Assembly (NCBI GenBank): GCA_037951105.1
Contig: JBAMJV010008504.1
Location: 1-64,000 of the forward strand
Reading direction: 5' to 3'
DNA from: Echinarachnius parma
Taxonomy: Eukaryota; Echinodermata; Echinoidea; Clypeasteroida; Echinarachniidae
DNA: 64,000 bases
Below the pieces are notes generated by a model. The model saw only the letters and a list, made by a program, of their open reading frames with translations. It was not told the origin of the DNA and searched no databases. The translations under genes were made by a program, and so were the position numbers. Positions 33,714 to 44,996 of the stretch are shown here, one piece after another. Every line of letters starts with the position of its first letter. Positions within the stretch are counted from its first letter, which is position 1.

Positions 33714-34733
33714 CTATGGAAACGGCCACCAGAACTTGTACTGTACACAACGTGTATCAACACGTACAAGGCTCGTTGAACGATACTGCGAAGGTGACAT
33801 CTTCTCATAAATAAAGGAAACGAGTTCGTTTACTTTGGTCGGGCGGCTATTGTCTTGGCTTTCGAGCCAAGGATCTGAGCAAAAATCGACTGAACTTAGC
33901 TCAAATGAAATGGTTCCAATCGTACGTGCTGCTTCACCTGGCATGTCTAGGAGGCATATCTTACGAAAGCCTAGACAACTCTTGTAATCGGCATCCAGTA
34001 TGAATGCAAAAATAACATTTATGTCACGTTCTGAACCGTACGCAGTGTAATAGTCACGTGACTGATCATAGTAAACATGTAAATTTGAACTACGATCACC
34101 ACTAGAAAGATCCCATATACTCTTGATATGCGCTATAAACAGTCTGGGCATCCTGAAAAACTCGGCCTCATCTTCCATGTCTTCGAGAAGCTTCTCCCAG
34201 CCGGAACTTCGCCACGGCAGGGCAAGATGGCCGCAGCGCAAGAACTCGAGAACATACGAGAACATCTCGCTGCTTCCGTGGAATATATAGTTTCCATGTT
34301 CGTCTCTTGGAGGGAGCGGGGCTTCCGCGGACAGAATGGCGGTGAATCGCGAGCCTGGGGCACGAGCGAGCGTCTCTCGGGTTGTCTTGAAGATCTTCCC
34401 ACCGACATTAAGCCCAATTAATTCATTTTCTTCTTTCAGCTGTCGTATGCTGGCCTGGAGTGCGCCGAGCTGGTAGAAGTCTGTCTCACATTCAAGCAGG
34501 GGTAATTCGTGGAAGCCTTCGGGTAGAAGCAGCTTCCCACATCGCATGAAGTTGAGAACATGGCGGAAAATCTCACCGTCTCGATCAATCATGTAGTTCC
34601 CATGCTCGTCTCTGGCTGATGGTACCGACGCATCTAGCATCCTGGCAAAGAAACACCCCGAATCGCTAGTCAGTGTCGTGCGCGAAGTCATGTAGATTTG
34701 CCCGCCAACATTGAGACCGATGTAGGACGTCAT
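33714..34733 (-). CDS. Tandem double BTB/T1 (KCTD-like) protein, paralogue 2
   Basis: The frame opens at 34769, but MTSYIGLNVGG at 34733 matches the start of paralogue 1, so I take that (339 codons). The first T1 domain covers residues about 4-97, the second about 104-198 (GLNVGGKIFKTTRETL, FSYVLEFLRCGHL), then a C-terminus that differs much more from paralogue 1 but keeps YTAYGS, a central SSVDF and the end CVQYKF. The domain half is nearly identical between the two, the tail is not, which suggests relaxed or altered selection on the tail, or conversion of the BTB half. Intronless. Role unknown; KCTD relatives bind cullin-3 or G-protein subunits. Confidence 0.83.
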   Translation of the reverse strand: MTSYIGLNVGGQIYMTSRTTLTSDSGCFFARMLDASVPSARDEHGNYMIDRDGEIFRHVLNFMRCGKLLLPEGFHELPLLECETDFYQLGALQASIRQLKEENELIGLNVGGKIFKTTRETLARAPGSRFTAILSAEAPLPPRDEHGNYIFHGSSEMFSYVLEFLRCGHLALPWRSSGWEKLLEDMEDEAEFFRMPRLFIAHIKSIWDLSSGDRSSNLHVYYDQSRDYYTAYGSERDINVIFAFILDADYKSCLGFRKICLLDMPGEAARTIGTISFELSSVDFCSDPWLESQDNSRPTKVNELVSFIYEKMSPSQYRSTSLVRVDTRCVQYKFWWPFP

Positions 34734-35026
34734 ATTTATATATTCCTGGACCACTTTCAAAAGATACACACAATATACACTGTCTGTCGCGATGCAAAAT
34801 GTACAATATTATTACGTAATATTATAGGCACGTCTGTCTTGGTTATGATTCTGTGTAGGTTTAAATGACGTCTTGTCCGCGAAACGCGTTCCAACAATAT
34901 GGATATAGATTAATGACTTTCGCCTAATGAGCATCCATTCGTCCTCAGTAATATAAGCATTTTGTTTTCTGCACCGTCAAATGTACACGTTTAATAATTG
35001 ACGCGAAACGCGTTCCTACAGTACAG
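34734..35026 (-). promoter_or_regulatory. Upstream flank of paralogue 2
   Basis: 'GATACACACAATATACACTG' and 'GCGATGCAAAATGTACAAT' match the flank of paralogue 1. 'GCGAAACGCGTTCC' occurs at 34878 and again at 35003, and a 60-bp stretch near 34945 recurs near 35831. Confidence 0.4.
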
Positions 35027-35767
35027 TGGCGTAATGAGCGAAAACTTTTTGGGGCAGAAAATATTCAGCATCGCCACCAGGTATAGCGTAATGGCAGGGT
35101 TGCCAACTTTGAGCATGAGGTGAGTGTGAGATTTTGCGAGGGAGCGAAGCGACTGAGCGGGGGAAGGGGGAGGGGTGTCCCCCACCCCCCCCCCCCCCCC
35201 GCCACGGTAGGGAGCTTTTGCGAAATCTGGTGCATACCTAGGAAGTTTAAGTGCGTCATGATTCTATCGACTGGGAAAAAGGTTTATTTTGTTCATGAAG
35301 AAAACAGTTTCTGCACCGAAACAAATAATGTTTGCAAAGTCATATACACAGTTCAAACATTGCACCATATGCCACATTATTTATAATACAACAACATGAA
35401 CAAGGTATACCCATGGTTCATAGTTTACAAGACGCAGACAAGACCGATTCCCGAGGGAGCGAAGCGACCGAGAGCGGGAAGGGTTTGATGGGAGGGAGTG
35501 GGGGGGGGGGGGGGGGTGTAATGGGAAGGGGTGTCCGCCATTGCGGTAAGGGAGCTTTTTGCATTATTTATTTGAAACTGTGCACTCTGGTGCATACCCA
35601 GGAAGGAAATTTGACTTGACATGAAGCAGAATCTGAGTTATCATGTCTCAAGTGATATCCCTTTTAAAATTAGAAATAAGCCATGTTTGAATTATTATTA
35701 TTATTATTTTTTTCGGGGGGGGGGGGGGGGGCAACAGCCCCCAAGCCCCCCACCAGTACGCCAGTGA
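35027..35767. mobile_element. Probable hAT-like element with G/C runs
   Basis: Left end CAGTGGCGTA, right end TACGCCAGTG (inverse). AGTACA lies at both borders, a possible partial target duplication. Inside, two blocks repeat 'CGAGGGAGCGAAGCGAC' plus 'GTAAGGGAGCTTTT'-like and 'CTGGTGCATACC' sequence. The same 'GAGCGAAGCGACCGAG' phrase, inverted, fills the minisatellite at 37136. Confidence 0.5.
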
Positions 35768-36494
35768 GTACAATAGGGATACATTCTATGGAGATTTATA
35801 TGACTTTCACTTTATCAGTATTCATTTGTCCTCAATAGTATAAGCATTGTTATTTCTGCACCGTCCAATTTACAAGTTAATTGACGTCCGGGGATTCCAC
35901 ACCAGTTTATAGTCAAAGTTGGACTGACTTCGGAAACAAGGCGGAAGGCCAAAGTCGAAAAGTGGCTTCCATCTAATTAATATCACACAACAGTACCAAA
36001 ACAAATAATTATGTGTTGTTCTTTGCCTGGTGGTCCCCTTTAAGCCCCAGTCCCATATTGACGGTTTTTTAACGGCGAACTGCAACGAATCACAACGAGT
36101 AAGAAGAACGAATCAACTCGATTTAGCCACGGTTTAACAACTAATCATGTGGAAGAATAATACGGCGACGCAGAACGAATAGTCGTTCTTCCTCGTTGTT
36201 TAACGAGTCAGTTCGTCCTGTTTTTGTATCTAATCCTCGTAGAAGAGAAATCGTCGCAGAAAAAAAGTTGCGGTTCCATAATGGCGATTTTTACAGCGAG
36301 TCGCAATTGAATTAGCATTCGTTGAGAAACTCGCTAAGTCGTTCAGATTCGTGTTAGATTGTTCTTGTTCTTTGAACAGTTTGTTGCGCTTCGCGTACCA
36401 TGCGTACGAAGCACGTTGTGATTCGCGGGGGCTACAATTCAACGGCAGTGTTGAGTCATACTTCTATGGGCACAACGACAGTTTTGAACATTTG

Positions 36495-36612
36495 GGGGGG
36501 GGGGGGGGTGGGGGTATTTAACATGCAAAAATAAATCTTCCCAATTTGGCGGACCTTTAATTATGGATGTGTCACAATGATGCGTTTTGCCCATACTTAA
36601 GTTTGAGTAAAG
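36495..36612. repeat. Dispersed repeat, copy 2 (inverse of 7368)
   Basis: Starts with a G-run and 'GGGGTATTTAACATGC', ends 'CTTAAGTTTGAGTA'. See copy 1. Confidence 0.65.
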
Positions 36613-36784
36613 TTTCGTCTCGTTGACACGTTTACAATAACACATCATAATAAGGGCCGTCGACAATGATGGCTAAATTCATCTAAGCCACATTATGCAA
36701 GTAATCAGCATAATTATCATGACAGTTGCTAAATATTTGCACTTCTCGAGCATGGTTCATTTTCCAATTCTGTAGTATAGTTGA

Positions 36785-38423
36785 CATAGGCGCCGGAAGT
36801 GGGGGGGGGGGGGCAGGGGGGGGCGGCCGCCCCCAATCGAAAAAGTGGGGGCAGAACTCGTTTTTGCCCCCCAAAAAAGCCCCCCCCCCCCCTCAAAAAA
36901 AGAAAAAAAAAAGAAAGAAACAAACAAATTAATTTATCAGCCAATACTTGTTAATTCTAACGTTTACAAACTAAGTTATACATCAATTTAACGTTTTCGC
37001 TGCGTGCTTCGCGCGCAAACAAATTATCTCAGTTTGTTGTGTAAGTTTCGTATGGTACGTCTGGGGTGGATTTTTCAGTACCGGTCCACGTAGTTCCTGT
37101 GTAGGCTGTTATTGTTTTGGCTGTTTGTGTGACGTGCACCAAATTGCACCATTTCAAGTATCTTCCCCGTGGGAGGGGGATACCCCCTCCCAAACCCTCC
37201 CCCTCTGGCTCTGCCCCAGCCCTCGGTCGCTTCGCTCCCTCGGGACTCATTTTTGGCTGTAAGCTATGTTGTTGGATCATACATAATGTGGCATATGGTT
37301 TATGTTTGTTTGCACCAAATTGCACCATTTCAAGTATATAAATGCAAAATCTTCCCCGTGGGAGGGGGATACCCCCTCCCAAACCCTCCCCCTCTTGCTC
37401 TGACCCAGGCTTCGGTCGCTTCGCTCCCTCGGGACTCATGTTTGGCTGTAAGCCATGTTGTTGGCTCATACATAATGTGACACATGGTTTATGTTTTTAT
37501 GCACCATAAAATCCTCCCCCTCTGGCTCTGCCCCAACCCTCGGTCGCTTCGCTCCCTCGGGACTCATTTTTGGCTGTAAGCTTTGATGTTGGATCATACA
37601 AATTTGGCATATGGTTTATGTTTTTATGCACCAAATTGCACCATTTCAAGTATATAAATGCAAAATCTTCCCCGTGAGAGGGAGATACCCCCTCTCAAAT
37701 CCTCCCCCTCTGGCTCTGCCCCAACCCTCGGTCGCTTCGCTCCCTCGGGACTCATTTTTGGCTGTAAGCTTTGACGTTGGGTCATACAAATGTGGCATAT
37801 GGTTTATGTTTTTATGCACCAAATTGCACCATTTCAAGTATATAAATACAAAATCTTCCCCGTGGGAGGGAGATACCCCCTCCCAAATCCTCCCCCTCTG
37901 GCTCTGCCCCAACCCACGGTCGCTTCGCTCCCTCGGGACTCATTTTTGGCTGTAAGCTTTGATGTTGGGTCATACAAATGTGGCATATGGTTTATGTTTT
38001 TATGCACCAGAATGCACCATCTAAAGTATATAAATGCAAAATCTTCCCCGTGGGAGGGGGATACCCCCTCCCAACCACCCCCCCCCCTCTCTGGCTCTGC
38101 CCCAGCCCTCGGTCGCTTCGCTCCCTCGGGACTCATTTTTGGTTGTAAGCTATGTTGTTGGATCATGTTTTTATGCACCAGATTGCACAATTTCAAGTCA
38201 AAAAATGCAAAAGCTCCCTACCATGGGAGGGGGGACTTCGCTCAATCACTTCGCTCCCTCGGGCTTGGTCGCTTTATCCTCGCGATGTCTCACTCTCACC
38301 TCTGGCTCAAAGTTTGCAACTCTGTGCGTGCGTTTGGGCATGAGCTCCTAAACACATAAATCGTGAGCCCCCTTAGGGTTTTGCCCCCCCCCCCCCAATC
38401 CAAAACTGCTTCCGGCGCGCCTG
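36785..38423. mobile_element. hAT-type element filled by a minisatellite
   Basis: ATAGTTGA stands on both sides (36777-36784, 38424-38431), a perfect 8-bp target duplication. Ends CATAGGCGCCGGAAG and, inverted, CAGGCGCGCCGGAAG. 1,639 bp. G and C runs lie just inside both ends; nearly all the rest is the 188-bp array. No transposase, so non-autonomous. Confidence 0.75.
37136..38225. repeat. 188-bp minisatellite, six to seven units
   Basis: Units begin GCACCAAATTGCACCATTTC at about 37136, 37312, 37501 (truncated), 37628, 37816, 38004 and 38173; the regular spacing is 188. Each contains CCCCGTGGGAGGGGGATACC and CGGTCGCTTCGCTCCCTCGG. Long frames on both strands (up to 189 codons) come from the repeat and are not genes. 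Confidence 0.85.
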
Positions 38424-38534
38424 ATAGTTGATGAAATGGAACTGTTAAACTGATGATTGTATAACCATTAACACAGTTCTAATAAGCAACACATTGTAAG
38501 TATATTATGAGTGAATATACAAATCATTCTTTCT

Positions 38535-38735
38535 AGGCTAAAAAGAACTGTTGGTAGTCCTAGAAAGGACTGTGTTGGTAGTCCTAGAAAGGACTGTTGG
38601 GATAGTCCTGAAAAGGACTGTTGGTATTCTTTCTAGGAGAGTCCTAAAAAGGACAGTTGGTAGTCATAGAAAGGACTGTTGGTAGTCCTAGAAAGGACTG
38701 TTGGAATAGTCCTTGAAGGGCTGTTAGTATTGTGA
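38535..38735. repeat. 22-bp minisatellite with self-complementary unit
   Basis: About nine units of GTCCTAGAAAGGACTGTTGG. AGTCCT and AGGACT pair, so each unit is a small hairpin. Confidence 0.85.
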
Positions 38736-38925
38736 GGAGAGGGTGGATGGTAGGAGGGGCTCGACGTTTCGAATACGGTAGGTTTCTCTGTCGTCAGGAG
38801 TGATATGATTATAGTAGAGCAGATAATTGTAAAATTTCATTGAAATCGTTCAAAGTTTGATACAAGCTACGAACTTGGTATGCAGGCTACCTTTGGGACA
38901 CTTTTCAGAAAAAAACACTTAGACA

Positions 38926-39245
38926 AGCGAAAATCCAAAATGGCGGCCATTTTCCAAGATGGCTATTTTCAAGCTATGTTTTGATATAAAAAAATGACTA
39001 AGTTGGCCAATTTTAATTATCTTGATGTCTATTTATATGTTTCTTTATGTGCTGAAAACGATTGTGATACATACGGACCTATACAATGGCCAAAATCCAA
39101 CATGGCCGTCATTTTCCAAGATGGCAGCCAAAAAGCTACTTGTTGATATACATTATTGACTGAGTTGGTCGATTGTAATAATCTTTGTGTCGATTTATAT
39201 GTTCTTGGTATGCAGAAAACGGTTGTGCTATCACACGCACCATAC
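38926..39245. repeat. Tandem duplication, about 160-bp unit
   Basis: 'CCAAAATGGCGGCCATTTTC' and the 140 bases after it recur from 39086 with changes ('CCAACATGGCCGTCATTTTC'). Confidence 0.75.
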
Positions 39246-39435
39246 AATGGCGTAGCTATATAAGGGATAGAAGCGGTATCCCTCTTTCTGTATTGAAATC
39301 ATGAAATGTCATTTGTTCTGGTTTGGATAGGCTGCTCCCTTATTAGGATTTCTTCACATCAGACCCCTCGTCCTATTTTAGCTAGAACTCGACTATATCT
39401 CTGAACCCCTGAAAATACCCCTAAAAAAGTATATG

Positions 39436-41587
39436 GGCAATTCCACGGTAACGGAAGGACATTCAGACACAATTTTGGAACTTCAATCAAATAATTCCAG
39501 GATCCTGCTTTTGATTTTTTATTCTAAATGGCATGTCTTTGATCCTTGTTGGGACACCTTTGATTTCCACTATTTCTAAAATTTTGACCGCATTATGTAA
39601 ATTAGATATGGACACTAATGAGGCCGGTAACGGAAGGACGCCAAAATGGACATGGATTTTCAATTTTTTTAGTTATGACCCAATCTCCGTGAAGTTACGA
39701 GGTTTATCATGTTAAGTTGGCTACTAGTCAATTTCCTTATGTTCACAGAGTATAACACCACCTTTTAAGAAAAATATCTACATTGGTATATTAATTATGA
39801 GAAATTAATTACTCCAGTGTTCGGTAACGGAAGGACGGTAACGGAAGGACCTCTGAAAAGTCTATTGGAATTGTACAATAAAATTAATTTTGAAATGTAA
39901 AGACCATTTATGAGAAGGAAACATCTCTTTTGTGGTCTAAAATGAGTTTGTATCATAGATAGCATATGGACATCACAAGCATTTACATTTCTATTTTTTT
40001 CTTACTATATTTCATGCTCCAATGGCTCTTATTCATGGTCAATCCATGGTAACGGAAGGACACTCAGACACAAATTGTCAACTTTAAGAAAGACATTTTT
40101 AAATACTTGTGTTGTTAGAACAGTCTATTTTGATAACAATACTTCCAAAACATACAGTTTTAAGGTCCCATAATTTTTATTTTTTTAAATCTCCGCACAA
40201 TATTGAATATGCATACAAATGAGGTCGGTAACGGAAGGACACTAAAATGGACGAGGTTTTGTTATCAAATCAGTTTTAACTAAAACTCTGTGATATTAAA
40301 TAATACAAAATATTTTAAGGGTACACATTTCATTCTCTGAAGGGTTAAGAAGAATTTACTTGTTCTTTGATTAAAATTTGTCCACAGATATTTGAGTTAT
40401 TTCACACAAAGCGGACCAATGTTCGGTAACGGAAGGACATAATACGGACTATAATGTATGATATGACACAGTAGGGTCATTCCATGTCAAATCACCTTTA
40501 AAAAAATAATTTTTAGAGTTTTTTTTGCTTAAATCTTGGCTTGATATAATTACTACAACATATGAAAGAATTGGAGATATGTTATTTCTTGCTTTTTCTA
40601 CAGCCTTGTTTTTAGTTTGCAAATTTCATGTAAAATTTAATTATTTTAGACCTACACCCATGTCCAAGAATTCTATAGGGGTGTATTGTATAAAAAAAAA
40701 CCTATTCAAAGTCATGATCAGAGCCTATTCACACCCTGGCTCACCACAGTTAAATAGACCTACTAATCCCCATACAATAGAAATCCAGACAAATGGCATC
40801 ATGGTACAAGGGCCCTGTTGCAGAAAGGGATAAAATCAATTGTGAGCCAGATCAAATGTTCTAAATGCACAAATCTGATTGGTTGAAACACAAAAAATTA
40901 CTAGTCTGACCACGCTACGCCACTGATAGCTGGCCATTGCAGGTATTGTCTCATTATTTTGGGTTTTCATATATGAGAGACAAATTTTTGAACATAAATT
41001 TTGTCATAATATGTAATATGAGGTACCTTGTCCATCTGTTACCATGTGTATGGTAACGGAAGGACATTTTCTTTTGTTATTTATTAATTAACGAAGAAAC
41101 AATGAGTAATACAATTGTTAGCAATGGGAAGGCCTACTTGAACTTGCTTTGCACTGAAGATTGGTCTGCTCTCTAACAATTATGTGAGCCACAAAATTAA
41201 AAATATTGATTTTTCGGTAACGGAAGGACATTTTCATAGGCTGAAAATAAGAAGTCATTGAAGCATAACAAATCAAATAAATCATACAAATTTACTATTT
41301 TACGAAATGGTCATATCTCAGGAGTCAGAATAATGGTTTTTAGGCTTAACTGGGGAAATATAAAACAAACACAGGATCAAAACACTTTTTCACAAAAATG
41401 TCAAATTTGTGGGGTTCAATTATGGTTATAAAGTTATTATAAAAAAACAACTAAAATTATGTAAAACTAAAATTTTCTCATTGAATTCCAAAAATATAGA
41501 ATTAGAGCTTTGATTTGATACCAAATTTGTATCATAAAAATGCTTGTAAATTTTTTGGTCAAATGTCCACTTTGGCGTGGAATTGCC
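39436..41587. mobile_element. TA-flanked TIR element with GGTAACGGAAGGAC repeats
   Basis: TGGGCAATTCCACG at the left is exactly inverted at the right; TA stands on both sides (about 39434-39435 and 41588-41589). About 2.15 kb. GGTAACGGAAGGAC occurs about ten times inside, all in the same direction, at spacings of 10 to 600 bp. A 30-bp context 'AAGGACACTCAGACACAA' is also repeated near 39450 and 40060. No transposase found. Confidence 0.65.
40902..40926 (-). mobile_element. Stray end of a CAGTGGCGTAGC hAT MITE
   Basis: 'GTCTGACCACGCTACGCCAC' is the right end of the MITE family at 20121. No left end is seen. Confidence 0.4.
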
Positions 41588-41611
41588 CATATTATTAAAA
41601 CAGTTTTTATT

Positions 41612-41958
41612 CTCTTGATGAAGTCCCGATGTCCGGGGGCGTCGATGGCAGCGATCTAGTATGTGTTTGTCTCAAACTCCCAGAGGGCGATGTCGGTGAT
41701 GATACCACGTTCGCGCTCTGCCTTCAGTTGTCCGGAACCCAGTCCGGAACCCAGTCCGGAACCCATGTCCGGATTCCAGTCGTACTTGGACGATCCCTTT
41801 CCCAGCTCGGCAGCCTCGCTCTCGAACTGCTCGATGGTGCATGGATCAATACCACCACACTTGTACATGGCGTGACGGTGACCAGTGGTGGTCGAGTTGC
41901 CGCCTGAGTCGACATGGCCAACGACGACAATGACGATGTGTTCCTTTTCTCTTACCAT
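41612..41958 (-). pseudogene. EF-1alpha processed pseudogene, N-terminal part
   Basis: Translation from 41958 shows the start of elongation factor 1-alpha: [16 protein letters not shown] (the P-loop GHVDSGKS altered, Lys lost), [23 protein letters not shown] and, after an in-frame TAG at about 41655, DAPGHRDFIK. An insertion of three near-identical GSGL units stands where the normal protein has a short stretch. No introns within it, so it looks like a 3'-truncated retrocopy. The damaged P-loop and the stop make it inactive. Confidence 0.85.
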
Positions 41959-42281
41959 AGTGGTTATAATGTAGGTATATTGGTCTGCCTGAAAAGAGAG
42001 TGACCGAAGGAGTGGACCTCGCACCGTAGATGGAGTGAAAGGATGTCTAATAATCACCGATTGTCTCCTGCCGGGATCGAGCGGGGCTTTCTCGGACAAA
42101 AAATTGAAAAGCGGCGAATTGCAAAGTCGAGATTTTCAAAATAGAAACCTATAGGAGCGTGAGCAGCTAGTGAATCCACCAAACGAATGCACAATAATGC
42201 GATTTTCTTTCTATAGATCGATATTTATATCGTGTGAAGAAGAAGAACCGTCGCACGGCACGCACGGATGTCAACTAATAT

Positions 42282-44965
42282 CAAAGATCCTACATACATA
42301 AGATGATCAACTCTCGGTCAAAAAGTGAAACGCTAACGCGCGGAATTGTGGGAGTTTGAAGGAGTGCGCCAACTAGCGGTTGGCAACTAAAGTTCCCGAT
42401 TTGATCTGGACTACAAGTTGGGTTTATGTACTTGTATTATTGTACAGTATAGTAGCCTAGTAGTCAAACAAGTAATTCACTGTAATTGTCAAGTATTCAG
42501 CTTATTTTCATATTTATTCGATTCAAATGCAAGATGAAAAGGGTTACAAATATAAATAGAAATATACATAAAATACAATTTATTTAAGAAATATAAAAGA
42601 TACAATTAAAAGAAGTTCGGGGAGTTACGAAAAGGCATGGAAATGAATTTGGAGGCTGCAAATAAAACCATAAGAGGTTCTGTCGAGGGAGTATCCAAAA
42701 ATTAAAATATTGCTAATTACTTAGTATTGTAACAATCATAAATAAGTACAGACAAAAGGACGGTTCCAACAAGGTACATGGTAGTAATTACAATAAGAGG
42801 TTAATGGATTGTTCGTGGATACAAACACAAGATTATTCAGTGAAAACAGTTATTAATTATACGGGGTTTTTTTCAGTTTAGGCTAAACGAATTGAGAAAA
42901 GCAGTGTTTTGAATTACAGGACCAGTGTGTTTGAAAGTATATGATGAAGTAGTTGATGTAAATTTTTCAACAAAGTAATTTTGGGGATTTCTAGTATTAT
43001 AATTGTGTTCTGATTTCTTATACTTTTTAGCAGAGTGGCAAGATTCTTTGGCAATTATCGTGTTTATGCTTAAAAACCATTAGGGCAATACAATTTTGAT
43101 TTAGTAGAAATTTCATGTTTTAAACAGTGGTTTTGAGTGACCATGAAAATCAGACAATGAGCAAATTCTTACAATATGTGCTTGAAGTTTAAACAACATT
43201 TGAAGCATCGATGGATATGTATTTGCCCAGACAACATTACAGTACATTAAAATTGGCAGGATCATGGTATTATATAATAAAAATCAATATATTTTGGGGA
43301 AAGATATGACTTAATTTACTGATGACACCAATACTCTTTGATATTTTGTTTGAAATGGCAAGTATATAATCTTTCCAGGCTAAATGTTGGTCAATAATTA
43401 CACCTAAGAAATAAGTTGATTGAACACGCTGAATTAGAATATCATTAATTTTAATTATTAAGGTATTTATTGAATCATTTGAAATAACACTTACAATTGA
43501 ACCATAATAGTGATACATGTTTCATTTCATTATTTATAATTTGACATAAGGTATTAATATCATTGTGAGAAAAAAGAATATTGGTATCAGCAGCAAAAAG
43601 CACAAATTTAAGAGTATGGGGACAATTAACTGAATTATTCATGAATAGTAAGAATAGAAGTGGTTCTAGAATTGATCCTTGGGGTACTCCACATGTAACT
43701 TGTAACAGTTCAGAACAAACATTGTTATATACTGCGATTTGATAGCGGTGCTTAAGATAATTTTCAAACCATGAAAGTACTATACTTCTTAATTCATAAG
43801 ATTTTTCTTTATGTAAAAGAATATTGTGATTGATAGAGTCAAAAGCTTGACTCAAATCCAGAAAGCTGAATAAATAACGTAAGTGTAACTCTTAATCAGT
43901 ATTGTGTATTGTCATAATTTTATTGTAGTTGTTTCAATCATGAAAATCCAAATAAATAGAGGTCCAGTTTATATCTAAGCCGTCTCTATTTCTGTAAATA
44001 CCATGTTGAGTTAGAAGTTTGAACTGACAGGCCCTGTTGTGTAGCCTGAAGGATCCCGGGAAGGTGTGAAAACTCTATTGAGAACTATGGATTAAATTGA
44101 AGAACCGCTGAATAAATTAAAGAAACCATTGTCATTTAATGAGCTCATTACAAAAATGGGCGAAAGATATAAACTGGACCAGAGTCTAACAATAAGTAAT
44201 ATTTGGTGACGTTGGCCATGCATGGTCAAATGTATACTCACATAACTGAACCCATCCCATTGAAAAAAAAGAGCAGATGAAATTCTCAGATTGAAATGAA
44301 ATCTTGAGATATGTATAATGATAAGCTGTGATATTAAGCTGCTAAAGGCCCGTTTATTTTGTTCCTAAAAATAAATATTTTTCTTTTAAAGAAAATGGCA
44401 AAAAAAATAAATAAAATGAAAATATTTTGTGGCTAAAAGAAACTTAAATAATTTGAGTTAAAATGCTCAAATTGCTAGAAAATCACGCTTGTTTGTTTTT
44501 TCCAAAAGGATTGAGTTTTGCTATATTTTTTTACCGGAAAGAGGCAAAAAATTAAGTTATTACCTTTTACATCAATTCAGATTTTAAATTGCTTAAATTC
44601 AAAATATAACAAACCTTTCAAGAGAGATTTTCAAGCTATGGGGTATGGTCTAATAAAGTGAGTCCGCTGGCTTTCAGAGGAAAAGTTCCTCAAGAAATCT
44701 ACCTAGGATATCTAATATAGGTTCTATTCTTTCATTTAAACCAGGTTTCGTTAAAAGTTAGATGCCTTCTGATAGAAATAAATCACTTTTCCGACACGAT
44801 GTCTAACATGTCTAATGGAATTACTATAGACGCTTGTTCGAGTTTTAGTTGCTCAACGCTAGCGGGCGGCAGACTCCATGTGCTAAAATACCGCTTCCGC
44901 TTCCGTTTCACCAGCGGCCGTGTAAAATCGGGAGAGTTGGGCATCTTATGTATGTAGGATCTTTG
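42282..44965. mobile_element. TIR element with 7-bp target duplication
   Basis: CTAATAT stands on both sides (42275-42281, 44966-44972). Terminal CAAAGATCCTACATACATAA is exactly inverted at the right, and weaker inverse similarity runs on for about 110 bp (ACTCTC, CTAACG/CTAGCG, GGCAAC/GAGCAAC). 2,684 bp. It contains the reverse-transcriptase relic, which probably inserted later. The superfamily is not clear. Confidence 0.7.
42880..43857 (-). pseudogene. Non-LTR retrotransposon reverse transcriptase relic
   Basis: Two overlapping frames together show RT motifs: AFDSINHNILL (start of the palm, first catalytic Asp), CGVPQGSILEPLLF, then FAADTN in place of F/YADD, and STYFLGVIIDQHLAW. Downstream, with frame breaks, come PILMYCNVVWAN and the C-terminal NYNTRN motif of CR1/Jockey-like elements. 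The catalytic FADD is altered (FAAD) and the frame is split near 43500. 5'-truncated, no endonuclease. An inactive fossil. Confidence 0.8.
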
Positions 44966-44996
44966 CTAATATAGGATAATTCACAACGTAACCACT

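Noticed and set aside
37029..38359. Long overlapping frames of up to 189 codons on both strands
   Set aside because: They are read-through of the 188-bp minisatellite; no domains, and frames exist on both strands.
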